Shown in pieces: positions 1-7,576 of a stretch of 14,367 nt of DNA. Position numbers and translations under genes: made by a program. The notes beneath the pieces are model-generated. The model was not told the DNA's origin. It did no database searches and saw only the letters and a program-made list of their open reading frames with translations. Origin of the DNA: Bacillota bacterium (GTDB lineage Bacteria > Bacillota_I > Bacilli_A > RFN20 > CAG-826); contig JAEWLX010000091.1 in assembly GCA_023457325.1 (NCBI GenBank), positions 1 through 14,367 on the forward strand, written 5' to 3'. The stretch's first letter is position 1, and every line of letters begins with the position of its first letter.

Positions 1-335
1 CCTGTTTTTGTTACTTTAGGAACCGGACAGCCGAAATTCAAATCAAGGAAATCATAGGAAATACCGGCTTTTTGAATAATTTCGATGGCTTTCTGCGTGT
101 TTTCTATTTTGCTTCCGAACAGTTGGATTCCGACTGGGCGATCACTGTTTTTATTGGGGAGATAGCTAAAAGTATTTTGGTTTCCGTAAAATAAACCGCA
201 GTCACTGACCATCTCAGTAAAGCTCAGCCCAACGCCAAATGGCTTTAAAAAGAGACGATAAGCTTGTGAGGTAATGCCAGCCATTGGGCCCAAAACAACG
301 TGGGACTTAATTTCTAAATCGCCAATCTTCCACAT
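1..335 (-). CDS. dusB: tRNA-dihydrouridine synthase DusB, N-terminal part (cut by window edge)
   Basis: FMN-dependent enzyme that reduces specific uridines in the tRNA body to dihydrouridine using NAD(P)H. Only the first 111 codons are in the window; the C-terminal two thirds lie beyond base 1. The start is ATG at 335-333, giving MWKIGDLEIKSHVVLGPMAG, which has the usual Dus beginning with the FMN-binding APMAG-like segment (here GPMAG, residues 16-20). EMVSD (41-45) and LDLNFGCPVPKV (98-108) follow, and Cys103 is the catalytic cysteine of the family. In B. subtilis the dusB homologue (yacF) also lies downstream of ftsH, which supports the call. There is no Shine-Dalgarno sequence directly before the ATG, and the gap to ftsH is filled by a terminator-like hairpin. 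I cannot tell DusB from other bacterial Dus subfamilies by sequence alone; context favours DusB. Confidence 0.93.
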   Translation of the reverse strand, partial: MWKIGDLEIKSHVVLGPMAGITSQAYRLFLKPFGVGLSFTEMVSDCGLFYGNQNTFSYLPNKNSDRPVGIQLFGSKIENTQKAIEIIQKAGISYDFLDLNFGCPVPKVTKT

Positions 336-338
336 ATT

Positions 339-363
339 GAAAAAAGGAAGGTTGCCCTTCCTA
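339..363 (-). terminator. Rho-independent terminator after ftsH, touching the dusB start
   Basis: On the minus strand the last two bases of the ftsH TAG stop begin a perfect 7-bp stem, AGGAAGG / CCTTCCT, closed by a GCAA (GNRA-type) loop and followed by a run of six T (counting the last base of the stem). This is a compact intrinsic terminator for ftsH. Its U-run ends only four bases before the dusB ATG, so it either ends the ftsH message or acts as an attenuating or translation-modulating hairpin for dusB. Confidence 0.7.
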
Positions 364-2403
364 TTTATCTTCTCCTTTTTCCGTCGGCGTTGCGTCAGCA
401 ACAGGCGCCGGTTCAACGCTTGGTTCTTCTTTTGGAAGAGAACGATTTTTTAAGAGATATTCAATTTCTTCAGCCGTGATTGTTTCTCTTTCAAGAAGCG
501 TTTCGGCAATCAAAATAACATCATCTTTATGCTCATTAATAACGGCTTTTGCGGTTGTGTGAGCATCAGCAATAATGTGACGAACTTCGGTATCAATTTC
601 GAAAGCAATCTGCGTTGAGAAATTTTTCTGAGTTGAAGTGTAGTCTCTTCCTAAGAACACAGAACCCGAATCCTTTTCATATTGAATTGGTCCGAGTGAG
701 CTCATACCGTATTCTGTAACCATAAGACGAGCGATTCGCGTAGCGACTTCGATATCGTTATGTGCTCCCGTTGATATATCATCGAAAAAGATTTCTTCGG
801 CCGAGCGTCCGCCGAGGTAGCCAATAATACGAGCTTCGAGCTCTTTCTTGGTTAATAAGAAGCGATCTTCTTCAGGAGTCATCATGACGTGGCCGCCTGT
901 TCTGCCCCGCGGAATAATAGTAATCTTTTGCACTTTATCGGAATGTTTTAAATTAAGTCCAATAATTGCGTGCCCAGCTTCATGATAGGCAATCGAACGA
1001 CGTTCGTGAGAATTAAGGGCTCGCGAACTTTTTGCTGGACCAGCAATACGGCGATCAATAGCCTCATCAATTTCCTTAAGCGTGACTTTGTCTTTGCCAC
1101 CACGAACAGCAAGAATAGCTGCTTCGTTTAAAATATTAGCAATATCAGCTCCGGAGAAACCAACCGTCCGTCTCGCTAGTTGGGCATAGTCAATTGTCTC
1201 ATCGATAATTTTGCCGCGAGCATGAACTTTAAATATTTCTTCACGACCTTTACGATCAGGTAGATTAACAGTTATTTGCCGATCAAAACGACCAGCTCTT
1301 AATAAAGCGGGGTCAAGAACGTCTTCACGGTTAGTGGCTGCGATAACAATAATACCTGAATTATCAGCAAATCCATCCATTTCAACTAATAGTTGGTTAA
1401 GTGTTTGTTCGCGTTCATCGTTACCGCCACCGAGTCCAGCACCTCTTTGCCGACCAACAGCATCAAGTTCATCGATGAATACTAAGCACGGCGCTGTTTG
1501 TTTGGCCTTGCGAAACATATCGCGAACACGGCCGGCTCCCACGCCGACAAACATCTCGACAAAATCAGAACCAGAAATCGAGTAGAAAGGAACACCGGCT
1601 TCTCCTGCTACCGCCTTGGCTAATAAAGTTTTGCCAGTTCCTGGAGGACCAACTAGCAAGACGCCTTTTGGTAATTTCGCACCAAATTTAGCGAACTTGC
1701 GAGGTTCTTTGAGATACTGGACTATCTCAACCATTTCGGCTTTTTCCTCATCGCACCCAGCCACATCGCTGAAGCGAACCTTGGTGCTATCTTCGCGACG
1801 TGCACGTGAACGATTGAAGTCCATCGCTTTTGAATTTGCGCTATTAACTGAGGTGTTCAATCTTGAAAAGAAGAAGAGTGAAACGACAACAACCCCTCCT
1901 AACAATAAAATTGTTGGTCCCCAGTTTTGCCACCAACTAACCTCAAAGGCGTCGGTGTCGACAAAATATGCTTCTTTATGTTTAAAAGTCGCTGACTCAG
2001 GAAGAGCAAGATACTCTTGAATTTCAGCTTTAAATTGTGCCGCATAGCTTGGCTTTAAGACGGGAACGCCATCCTCAATAACTTCGTATGGTTCTTTAAA
2101 CATTTCGTTGGGAATCGTAACTTCAAATGAGCCCTCAGCGTTTTTGGTTTCATCATAATAAATACCAGTAACTTTTGTTGTTTGATATCCTGAGCTGCTC
2201 GTTGCCACTCTAATCGAATAATCTCTTAGATTTGTGTCGAGGTCGTTTCTAACACTGGGGTCGGGGTCTCCCGATAAATACCATACTTCGGGTTTGGCTT
2301 GCATCGATATAATGAGCCAGACAAAAGCGAAAATGGCAACCGCCATAAGTAAGTAGGGTAGGATGTAACCGAATATTGATTTTCTTGGTTTTGCTTCGTT
2401 CAT
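361..2403 (-). CDS. ftsH: ATP-dependent zinc metalloprotease FtsH
   Basis: Membrane-anchored hexameric AAA+ protease that extracts and degrades misassembled membrane proteins and selected regulators. 680 residues, a normal length. Order of parts: N-terminal membrane helix (about 11-34), an extracytoplasmic domain (about 36-157), a second membrane helix (about 160-181), then the AAA module with Walker A GPPGTGKT (252-259), Walker B ending IDE (310-312) and the second region of homology with the arginine finger region (NREDVLDPALLRAGRFDRQ, 358-376). The M41 zinc site is HEAGH at 474-478, with Asp550 in the GAHNDIEVAT segment as the likely third ligand. The tail after about 655 is rich in Glu, Pro and Ala and probably disordered. 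The ATG at 2403 has a strong AGGAGG at 2408-2413, four bases away. It sits downstream of tilS, as in B. subtilis, but hpt is missing between them. It has its own predicted promoter and a terminator at its stop. Confidence 0.98.
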   Translation of the reverse strand: MNEAKPRKSIFGYILPYLLMAVAIFAFVWLIISMQAKPEVWYLSGDPDPSVRNDLDTNLRDYSIRVATSSSGYQTTKVTGIYYDETKNAEGSFEVTIPNEMFKEPYEVIEDGVPVLKPSYAAQFKAEIQEYLALPESATFKHKEAYFVDTDAFEVSWWQNWGPTILLLGGVVVVSLFFFSRLNTSVNSANSKAMDFNRSRARREDSTKVRFSDVAGCDEEKAEMVEIVQYLKEPRKFAKFGAKLPKGVLLVGPPGTGKTLLAKAVAGEAGVPFYSISGSDFVEMFVGVGAGRVRDMFRKAKQTAPCLVFIDELDAVGRQRGAGLGGGNDEREQTLNQLLVEMDGFADNSGIIVIAATNREDVLDPALLRAGRFDRQITVNLPDRKGREEIFKVHARGKIIDETIDYAQLARRTVGFSGADIANILNEAAILAVRGGKDKVTLKEIDEAIDRRIAGPAKSSRALNSHERRSIAYHEAGHAIIGLNLKHSDKVQKITIIPRGRTGGHVMMTPEEDRFLLTKKELEARIIGYLGGRSAEEIFFDDISTGAHNDIEVATRIARLMVTEYGMSSLGPIQYEKDSGSVFLGRDYTSTQKNFSTQIAFEIDTEVRHIIADAHTTAKAVINEHKDDVILIAETLLERETITAEEIEYLLKNRSLPKEEPSVEPAPVADATPTEKGEDK

Positions 2404-2407
2404 AAGA

Positions 2408-2413
2408 CCTCCT
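2408..2413 (-). promoter_or_regulatory. Ribosome binding site of ftsH
   Basis: AGGAGG on the minus strand, four bases before the ATG at 2403. It is a near-perfect match to the anti-Shine-Dalgarno sequence and fixes the ftsH start. Confidence 0.85.
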
Positions 2414-2481
2414 GAAGTGAAATTTGATTAGATTAATTTATTAAATGTCCAAAAAAAGATGATTAACCACAAGTAGATTAA

Positions 2482-2511
2482 ATTATAAACAAACGTAACT
2501 GCATTTCATAA
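2482..2511 (-). promoter_or_regulatory. Predicted promoter of ftsH
   Basis: A perfect TATAAT -10 box lies at 2487-2482 on the minus strand, in the 171-bp gap between tilS and ftsH. The -35 region (TTATGA at 18 bp spacing, 2511-2506) is a poor match to TTGACA, so the assignment rests mainly on the -10 box and on the AT-rich surroundings. The message would carry a leader of about 70 bases. I see no CIRCE element and no CtsR-type direct repeat here, so heat-shock control of these types is not supported. Confidence 0.45.
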
Positions 2512-2567
2512 CAAAATAACTAAATATTTTGACGTGACTAAACATCGATGGTCCCTCCACGCCAGTC

Positions 2568-2586
2568 AAGGTAGTTAAACTACCTT
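2568..2586 (-). repeat. Perfect inverted repeat over the tilS stop codon
   Basis: AAGGTAGTTTAACTACCTT on the minus strand: 9-base arms around one central base, able to fold as a 7-bp stem with a TTTAA loop. The tilS stop codon lies in the loop region. The sequence after it (GACTGGCGTGG) is not T-rich, so it is not a standard intrinsic terminator. It may protect the 3' end of the operon message or be a worn terminator. Confidence 0.6.
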
Positions 2587-3804
2587 AATAACAAACTTTG
2601 ACTTTTTGTTATCAATGAAATTTTTCCGATACCTTGGGACATATATTATTGTCCCAGTCTTATTGATAACAACCGGCCACGAGGCGCGAAGTCTCATCGG
2701 CATTTTCCAGTCAATAAAAAGTCTTCTTATCTCGCACAAATTGCCTCCCACCAAGTAACGATCCTTCGGTCGAGAGTTTCGAATTGTAAGTGGGTAGTCG
2801 TCTTCTGCTATATTGCGATCTTGAGCGCCTTTAGAAAAATCAATTTCGAAGTACTCGTTTGATAAGATTCCTGGTTTATCCAATATAAATTCATAGTTTT
2901 TAATTCTACTCTGCTCAGACAACACTAAAGTGTCATATTCTTTTAAAAGACTGAAGCCGATACCAAGCGGAATGTCGATATTTGGCTTTTTAGATTGGCA
3001 CATTTCTCTTATTTCTTTAAGTTGGCTGTTACTCAAAGGAGTGAATTTTTGACTTTGTTTAACTAACTGTATAATTGCCTCATTAAATTGTGCCTCATTG
3101 TATGTGAGAAGTTCGGGAATGGATAATGATTTATTGTCGGAAACGATTTTCTTTGCAAGTTGTTTATGTTTAGTCAAAATCTCATTATTACCCCGAATTT
3201 CTTCGAGAATTTGATATCGTTCTATCTCGGTCAATTTCGCGACAATCTGCAATCTAATTTTGTTGCGTAAATACTTGGTTTCAAAGTTGCTGACATCAAT
3301 TGAAAAGGGGACAAAGTTTTCGTGACAATAATCGAGAAGATCTTGTTTGGAATATGATAATAATGGCCGAACAATCGTCATTTTTTTCATCGAAATGACT
3401 GGTTCAATGCCATAATAATCAACACGACTTCTCCGTTGTTTTTGTATTAAATACGTCTCGATTAGGTCATCTTGTTGATGAGCGACAAAAAGCGCTTTTG
3501 CGCTATGCTTGCGATACATGTCGGCAAAAAATGTATATCGCAACTCCCGAGCCCATGATTGGAAGTTACCTCGAGAATTTTTCGGCGCTTCAAATCTTTC
3601 AAATACTAGGTTATGTTCTACACAAAAATTACGTAATGATTGTTCTTCAAGGTCGCTGATATTGCGCTTATGATAATTGACATGACAAACGACAATTTTC
3701 AATGTCTCTTTCATCAATAGATGAAGAAGGGCCATAGAATCCGGTCCGTATGAACACGCCACCAAATATGTTGCGTCGTCTTGAATCGGATAATTGATTT
3801 TCAT
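2575..3804 (-). CDS. tilS: tRNA(Ile)-lysidine synthetase TilS
   Basis: Essential enzyme that ligates lysine to C34 of the CAU-anticodon tRNA(Ile), using ATP to adenylate the base, so that the tRNA reads AUA instead of AUG. 409 residues. The PP-loop ATPase motif is at residues 18-23, but reads SYGPDS where the family normally has SGGxDS. The N-terminal N-type ATP pyrophosphatase fold continues with VCHVNYHKR (39-47) and a segment like the family's HQQDDLIETYLI (109-120). The C-terminal domain has the typical GNLCEIRRLFIDWKMP stretch. The ATG at 3804 follows the rqcP stop by one base, and a strong AAAGGAGGT lies inside the end of rqcP, so translation is coupled. In Bacillota tilS commonly precedes hpt and ftsH; here hpt is absent and ftsH follows directly after a 171-bp gap. 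Confidence 0.95.
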   Translation of the reverse strand: MKINYPIQDDATYLVACSYGPDSMALLHLLMKETLKIVVCHVNYHKRNISDLEEQSLRNFCVEHNLVFERFEAPKNSRGNFQSWARELRYTFFADMYRKHSAKALFVAHQQDDLIETYLIQKQRRSRVDYYGIEPVISMKKMTIVRPLLSYSKQDLLDYCHENFVPFSIDVSNFETKYLRNKIRLQIVAKLTEIERYQILEEIRGNNEILTKHKQLAKKIVSDNKSLSIPELLTYNEAQFNEAIIQLVKQSQKFTPLSNSQLKEIREMCQSKKPNIDIPLGIGFSLLKEYDTLVLSEQSRIKNYEFILDKPGILSNEYFEIDFSKGAQDRNIAEDDYPLTIRNSRPKDRYLVGGNLCEIRRLFIDWKMPMRLRASWPVVINKTGTIIYVPRYRKNFIDNKKSKFVIKVV

Positions 3805-3805
3805 T

Positions 3806-4075
3806 TCAAGACCTCCTTTCAGTCATACTTTCTTGATATAAGACCTCATACATTTCTTCGGCTTGAATTACATCGGCATGTTCTAATAAAAGTAATACTT
3901 TGACTCCGATAATGTTTCGTCCCAGTTTTAACTCGAGCTCATCACCAATTTTTATTTCCGTTGAAGGTTTTGCGACACGTCCGTTAACAAAAATACTGCC
4001 CCCATCTGCAACTTCCTTGGCGACACTACGTCTTTTTATTAATCGCGACACCTTCAAATAACGATCTAATCTCAT
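3806..4075 (-). CDS. rqcP: S4-domain ribosome quality control protein RqcP (YabO)
   Basis: Small RNA-binding protein of the Hsp15/YabO type. In B. subtilis RqcP works with RqcH on stalled 50S subunits still holding peptidyl-tRNA, where it supports the adding of C-terminal alanine tails to the nascent chain. 89 residues, the usual length. The S4 RNA-binding fold covers about residues 1-60: MRLDRYLKVSRLIKRRSVAKE, then GGSIFVNGRVAKPSTEIKIGDEL. The start is ATG at 4075, nine bases after the mfd stop, with no good ribosome binding site; translation is probably coupled to mfd. It ends with TGA, which shows that UGA is a stop codon in this genome. In B. subtilis yabO also lies between mfd and tilS, although with several sporulation and division genes in between. 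Neighbouring pth acts on the same substrate class (peptidyl-tRNA), so the setting is coherent. Confidence 0.92.
   Translation of the reverse strand: MRLDRYLKVSRLIKRRSVAKEVADGGSIFVNGRVAKPSTEIKIGDELELKLGRNIIGVKVLLLLEHADVIQAEEMYEVLYQESMTERRS
3812..3819 (-). promoter_or_regulatory. Ribosome binding site of tilS inside rqcP
   Basis: AAAGGAGG on the minus strand within the last codons of rqcP, about seven to eight bases before the tilS ATG at 3804. It fixes the tilS start and implies coupled translation. Confidence 0.8.
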
Positions 4076-4084
4076 ATTTCTATT

Positions 4085-7000
4085 TTACAACCCCTTATGT
4101 GTTTTAACACTGTCATTATATAGCTCGGTAATTATCATTAGGACTTCTTCTAAGCCATTTAGCCATTCGCCTGTCTTTCGCATTCGGATTTTAAGCGTTC
4201 TTTGAATATACGAAACTTTAACTTTGGTTAGGTATGGGGTGATTCTTTCAAAAAGACTATTGCCAATTCCGTTAATCGAAGAGAAGTCCCGCGAAAGTTC
4301 GATGATTATTTCGTCGTTAAGTTCAGTGATGCCGGAAAAAGATTTTCCATTGGAAAGTAAATCGATTCTCTTTTGGCGAATAAGCGTATCTACTTCACGA
4401 GGAATTCTTCCATAAATATCCCTCATTCGTTCAGTCACTTTTTTCAAAGCGTTAATCGTCTTTGCTGACTCGATATCTTGATAAAGTTCAATCTTATCCT
4501 TTTTTTCGGCATAGTTTGCAGGAATATAGGCCTCAATATTAAATAGATGTGCGGCCTTTGCTTCCTCAATGGGTTGCCCCGTCTTTTTCTCTTCAATAGC
4601 TTCCGAAAGCATTTTTAAGTACAAATCGATGCCGACTGAGTCAATGAAGCCTGCTTGTTCAGGCCCAAGAATATCACCCGCGCCACGAATCATTAAGTCA
4701 CGCTGTGCAATTTTGTAGCCACTTCCTAGTTCAGTAAAATCTTGAATTGCCTTTAACCGCTTAAGAGCCTTTTCATTAATCGCCTTGTACTCACGATAAA
4801 AAAGATAAGCATAGGCGATTCTGCTACCGCGCCCAACACGGCCTTTAATTTGATATAACTGCGACAATCCAAAGTGATCAGCATCTTCGATGATGATTAA
4901 GTTTGCGTTGGCGATATCTATGCCGTTTTCAATTATCGAAGTTGCCACAAGAATATTTAAGTTACCAGAATAGAAGTTCATCATAACATCTTCGATTTCA
5001 TCGCGATCCATTTGACCGTGAACAACCCCAATTTTTGCATTAACAATTTTGCGTTGAATACGATTGGCGGTTTGATAGATCGTTGACACTTTGTTATGGA
5101 CATAAAAAACTTGTCCATCGCGAGCGAGTTCTCTTTCGATAAGTTCCTTAACAACGTCTTCTCGATACTGCATAACATATGTTTGAATCGGCATCCGATT
5201 AATCGGAGCTGTATTAATTTGTGATAGTTGGCGAATACCCAATAAGGATATTTGTAGCGTCCGCGGAATCGGAGTAGCGCTCAAAGTTAAAACATCGACA
5301 TTTGTTTTTAATTCTTTAATACGTTCTTTTTGCTCAACCCCAAACCGTTGCTCTTCATCAACAACCAACAAACCTAAATCCTTAAAAATAATATCCTTGG
5401 ACAACAATCGGTGTGTGCCAATAACGAGATCGACTTCACCTTTGCCTACCAACTCGGCAAAATACTTTTGTTTTGAATCAGGAATAAGTCGAGAAAACAC
5501 TGCAATTCTCACTCCAAAATTCGAAAAACGTTCGATGGCACGCTCGTAGTGCTGGCGAGCTAAAAGAGTGGTCGGACACAAAATAGCGACCTGTTTTCCA
5601 TTAGCTATCGCCTTAAAAGCTGCGCGGAAAGCGACTTCGGTTTTGCCGAATCCAACGTCTCCGCATAGTAGTCGATCCATGACTTCAGGTTTTTCCATGT
5701 CGCTTTTAATTTCGTCAAGCGCTTCTTTCTGGTCGGCTGTTAATTCAAAGGGGAATTCTTCCTCGAACATTCTTTGAATTTCTTCATCTTTTTGAAACAT
5801 AAAACCCGGCGTTTGAATTCGTTCTTTGTATAAGGCGACAAGTCTGTCCGCAAGTTCATTAACACGGTTTCTAATTCGTGATTTTGTTTTTTCCCATTCG
5901 GTTCCGCCTAAGCGATTTAACTTAGGGGCGGCACCTTCCTTGCCAGCGTATTTTCTAATAAGCCGGAATTGAGATAAGGGAACATATAAAGCATCAGTAC
6001 CCGCATAGGCGATGTGTAAGAAATCTCTTTTGTGTTCATCAATTTCAAGTGTGATAATGTCAATAAACTGGCCGATACCGTTATACTCGTGAACGACATA
6101 ATCTCCACTTTCTAATTCGTCAAAGGATTTCAAAATAGTCGATTCTTTAAAACGACTCATGAATCGTGATCGATGTGTTTTATATCCTAATAATTCCTTA
6201 CTTGAAAGATAGCATATTTTTTCGTCAACTAACTCAAATCCCTCATTTATATCATAGAGGGTGATTCCCAGTTTTCCTTTAGGAAGATCTAACGCTTCAA
6301 TGATATCATAATGCATGTTTCCGTCTTTTAAGATGCTAGTCGCTGTTTCTAGTTGCTGTTTGTTAGCTAGGGCAAGGATGACTTTTTCGTTCGTCGCCAA
6401 GTATGATTGAACGGTCGGAACAATACTGACATAAGAGGTGCTTGAAGATAATATCGGCCGCACTTTAAACTCAATATCGTTTGCGTTTTCGACGTACTTT
6501 TTACTGAAAAGAGCTTTTCTTTTGCCTTTAAAAATATCGTTCCATTTTTGGAAAATCTCAAGATGGGATATTATCTTCCCTGCAGACGACAATTCTTCAA
6601 GAAACATCTGTGCTTCATTTTGAAGCAGTTCCTGTGACGCCATTAAGGCATCTTTATTAACCGCAAAAACGAGTTCGAATTCAGCATAATCTAAAATTGA
6701 GAAATGCTCTCTTTGCGCATAGCCATAGTATTTATAATTTCGAGGGTGGATTTGTTGTGACTTGATTCGATCAAAGTCTTCTTTAGTAATCTCGAACAAA
6801 CTATCTTTGTCTTCTGCGGTCAACATCGTCGCATCTTTCTTCATCTGCTCCTGTAGACCAATTTCTAGTCTTCCGACTTCTTCACTTGTGAAGAGGACAT
6901 CGTTTGCTGGGGTAATTCTAATTTCTTTAATATCCTCATCTGATGTTTGTGTAGCAATATCAAAAAAGCGAATGGATTCGATTTCATCACCGAAAAATTC

Positions 7001-7564
7001 AATTCTAACTGGACGAAGATAATTAACGCTGAAAATATCAAGAATATCGCCACGTGATGCAAATTGCATGCTCTGATCGATTTTGCCAACGCGAGAATAT
7101 CCGCCTTGAGATAGTTTTTCTCGTATCGAGATGAGATCGACTTCTTGTCCGACTTTAAGGGAGAAGCTCAGGTTCTCAAATATTTCTGGTGAAGGCAAAA
7201 ATCTCATCAGTGATGACATGTGCGCAACAAGAATCTTTCCCTTATTCTTACCAAGTTCACCCATGACATATAGTCTCTGCGCCATCAATTCTTTGGATGA
7301 AGTTATTGTTTCTGCCCGCAATAAATCATCATTGGGGAAAAGCAAAACATTATCATCTCCTAGAAAACTTCCAAGTAAGTCGTATATGTTTTGAGCATTG
7401 TATAGATTCGAGGTGATTATCGCGTAATTAGCTGGCTTTTTGCGAAAAAGAGCGGCAAATAGCAGGGAAACGCCAATCGTGTCATCAACGACAAAAGTCC
7501 CTCTTTTTTCAAGGAGGGAGGTGACGGCGTTAGTTTTCTCAATTCTTTTTAAAAGTTCGCTCAG
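4085..7564 (-). CDS. mfd: Transcription-repair coupling factor Mfd, probable CTG start
   Basis: SF2 DNA translocase that binds RNA polymerase stalled at DNA lesions, pushes it off and recruits UvrA for excision repair. From the start proposed here it has 1159 residues, normal for the family. Order of parts: UvrB-like N-terminal domains (about 1-320), the RNA polymerase interacting CarD-like domain (about 485-540, YVVHEYNGIGQF), a relay helix, then the motor with Walker A GDVGFGKT (about 635-642), DEEQ (about 736-739), SATPIPRT (about 762-769), the RVGRGSR motif VI and the translocation motif around RDLMIRGAGDILG; the C-terminal D7 domain ends the protein. The open frame runs to 7660 inside pth, but those extra 32 codons overlap pth and do not resemble Mfd. 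AAGGAG at 7576-7571 lies six bases before CTG (7564-7562), and no ATG, GTG or TTG occurs in frame in the next 30 codons. Protein alignment with known Mfd starts also fits the CTG. Confidence 0.93.
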   Translation of the reverse strand: MSELLKRIEKTNAVTSLLEKRGTFVVDDTIGVSLLFAALFRKKPANYAIITSNLYNAQNIYDLLGSFLGDDNVLLFPNDDLLRAETITSSKELMAQRLYVMGELGKNKGKILVAHMSSLMRFLPSPEIFENLSFSLKVGQEVDLISIREKLSQGGYSRVGKIDQSMQFASRGDILDIFSVNYLRPVRIEFFGDEIESIRFFDIATQTSDEDIKEIRITPANDVLFTSEEVGRLEIGLQEQMKKDATMLTAEDKDSLFEITKEDFDRIKSQQIHPRNYKYYGYAQREHFSILDYAEFELVFAVNKDALMASQELLQNEAQMFLEELSSAGKIISHLEIFQKWNDIFKGKRKALFSKKYVENANDIEFKVRPILSSSTSYVSIVPTVQSYLATNEKVILALANKQQLETATSILKDGNMHYDIIEALDLPKGKLGITLYDINEGFELVDEKICYLSSKELLGYKTHRSRFMSRFKESTILKSFDELESGDYVVHEYNGIGQFIDIITLEIDEHKRDFLHIAYAGTDALYVPLSQFRLIRKYAGKEGAAPKLNRLGGTEWEKTKSRIRNRVNELADRLVALYKERIQTPGFMFQKDEEIQRMFEEEFPFELTADQKEALDEIKSDMEKPEVMDRLLCGDVGFGKTEVAFRAAFKAIANGKQVAILCPTTLLARQHYERAIERFSNFGVRIAVFSRLIPDSKQKYFAELVGKGEVDLVIGTHRLLSKDIIFKDLGLLVVDEEQRFGVEQKERIKELKTNVDVLTLSATPIPRTLQISLLGIRQLSQINTAPINRMPIQTYVMQYREDVVKELIERELARDGQVFYVHNKVSTIYQTANRIQRKIVNAKIGVVHGQMDRDEIEDVMMNFYSGNLNILVATSIIENGIDIANANLIIIEDADHFGLSQLYQIKGRVGRGSRIAYAYLFYREYKAINEKALKRLKAIQDFTELGSGYKIAQRDLMIRGAGDILGPEQAGFIDSVGIDLYLKMLSEAIEEKKTGQPIEEAKAAHLFNIEAYIPANYAEKKDKIELYQDIESAKTINALKKVTERMRDIYGRIPREVDTLIRQKRIDLLSNGKSFSGITELNDEIIIELSRDFSSINGIGNSLFERITPYLTKVKVSYIQRTLKIRMRKTGEWLNGLEEVLMIITELYNDSVKTHKGL

Positions 7565-7570
7565 AGTATT

Positions 7571-7576
7571 CTCCTT
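7571..7576 (-). promoter_or_regulatory. Ribosome binding site that decides the mfd CTG start
   Basis: AAGGAG on the minus strand overlaps the last two bases of the pth TAA stop and is followed by the six-base spacer AATACT and then CTG in the mfd frame. The position is ideal for initiation at CTG and poorly placed for any other codon in frame. Confidence 0.7.

Noticed and set aside
1334..2020. Plus-strand open frames opposite ftsH (1334-1585, 1616-2020)
   Set aside because: They are antisense shadows of a highly conserved gene, with no ribosome binding site and no recognisable domain.
2404..2574. CIRCE or CtsR heat-shock operator upstream of ftsH
   Set aside because: Neither the TTAGCACTC inverted repeat nor a GGTCAAA-type direct repeat is present; only a loose TAGATTAA repeat (2429-2436 and 2474-2481), which is weak in AT-rich DNA.
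3806..3808. Genetic code 4 (UGA as Trp), as in Mycoplasma
   Set aside because: rqcP ends with TGA at the correct family length, directly before the tilS start, and Trp codons in clear genes are TGG.
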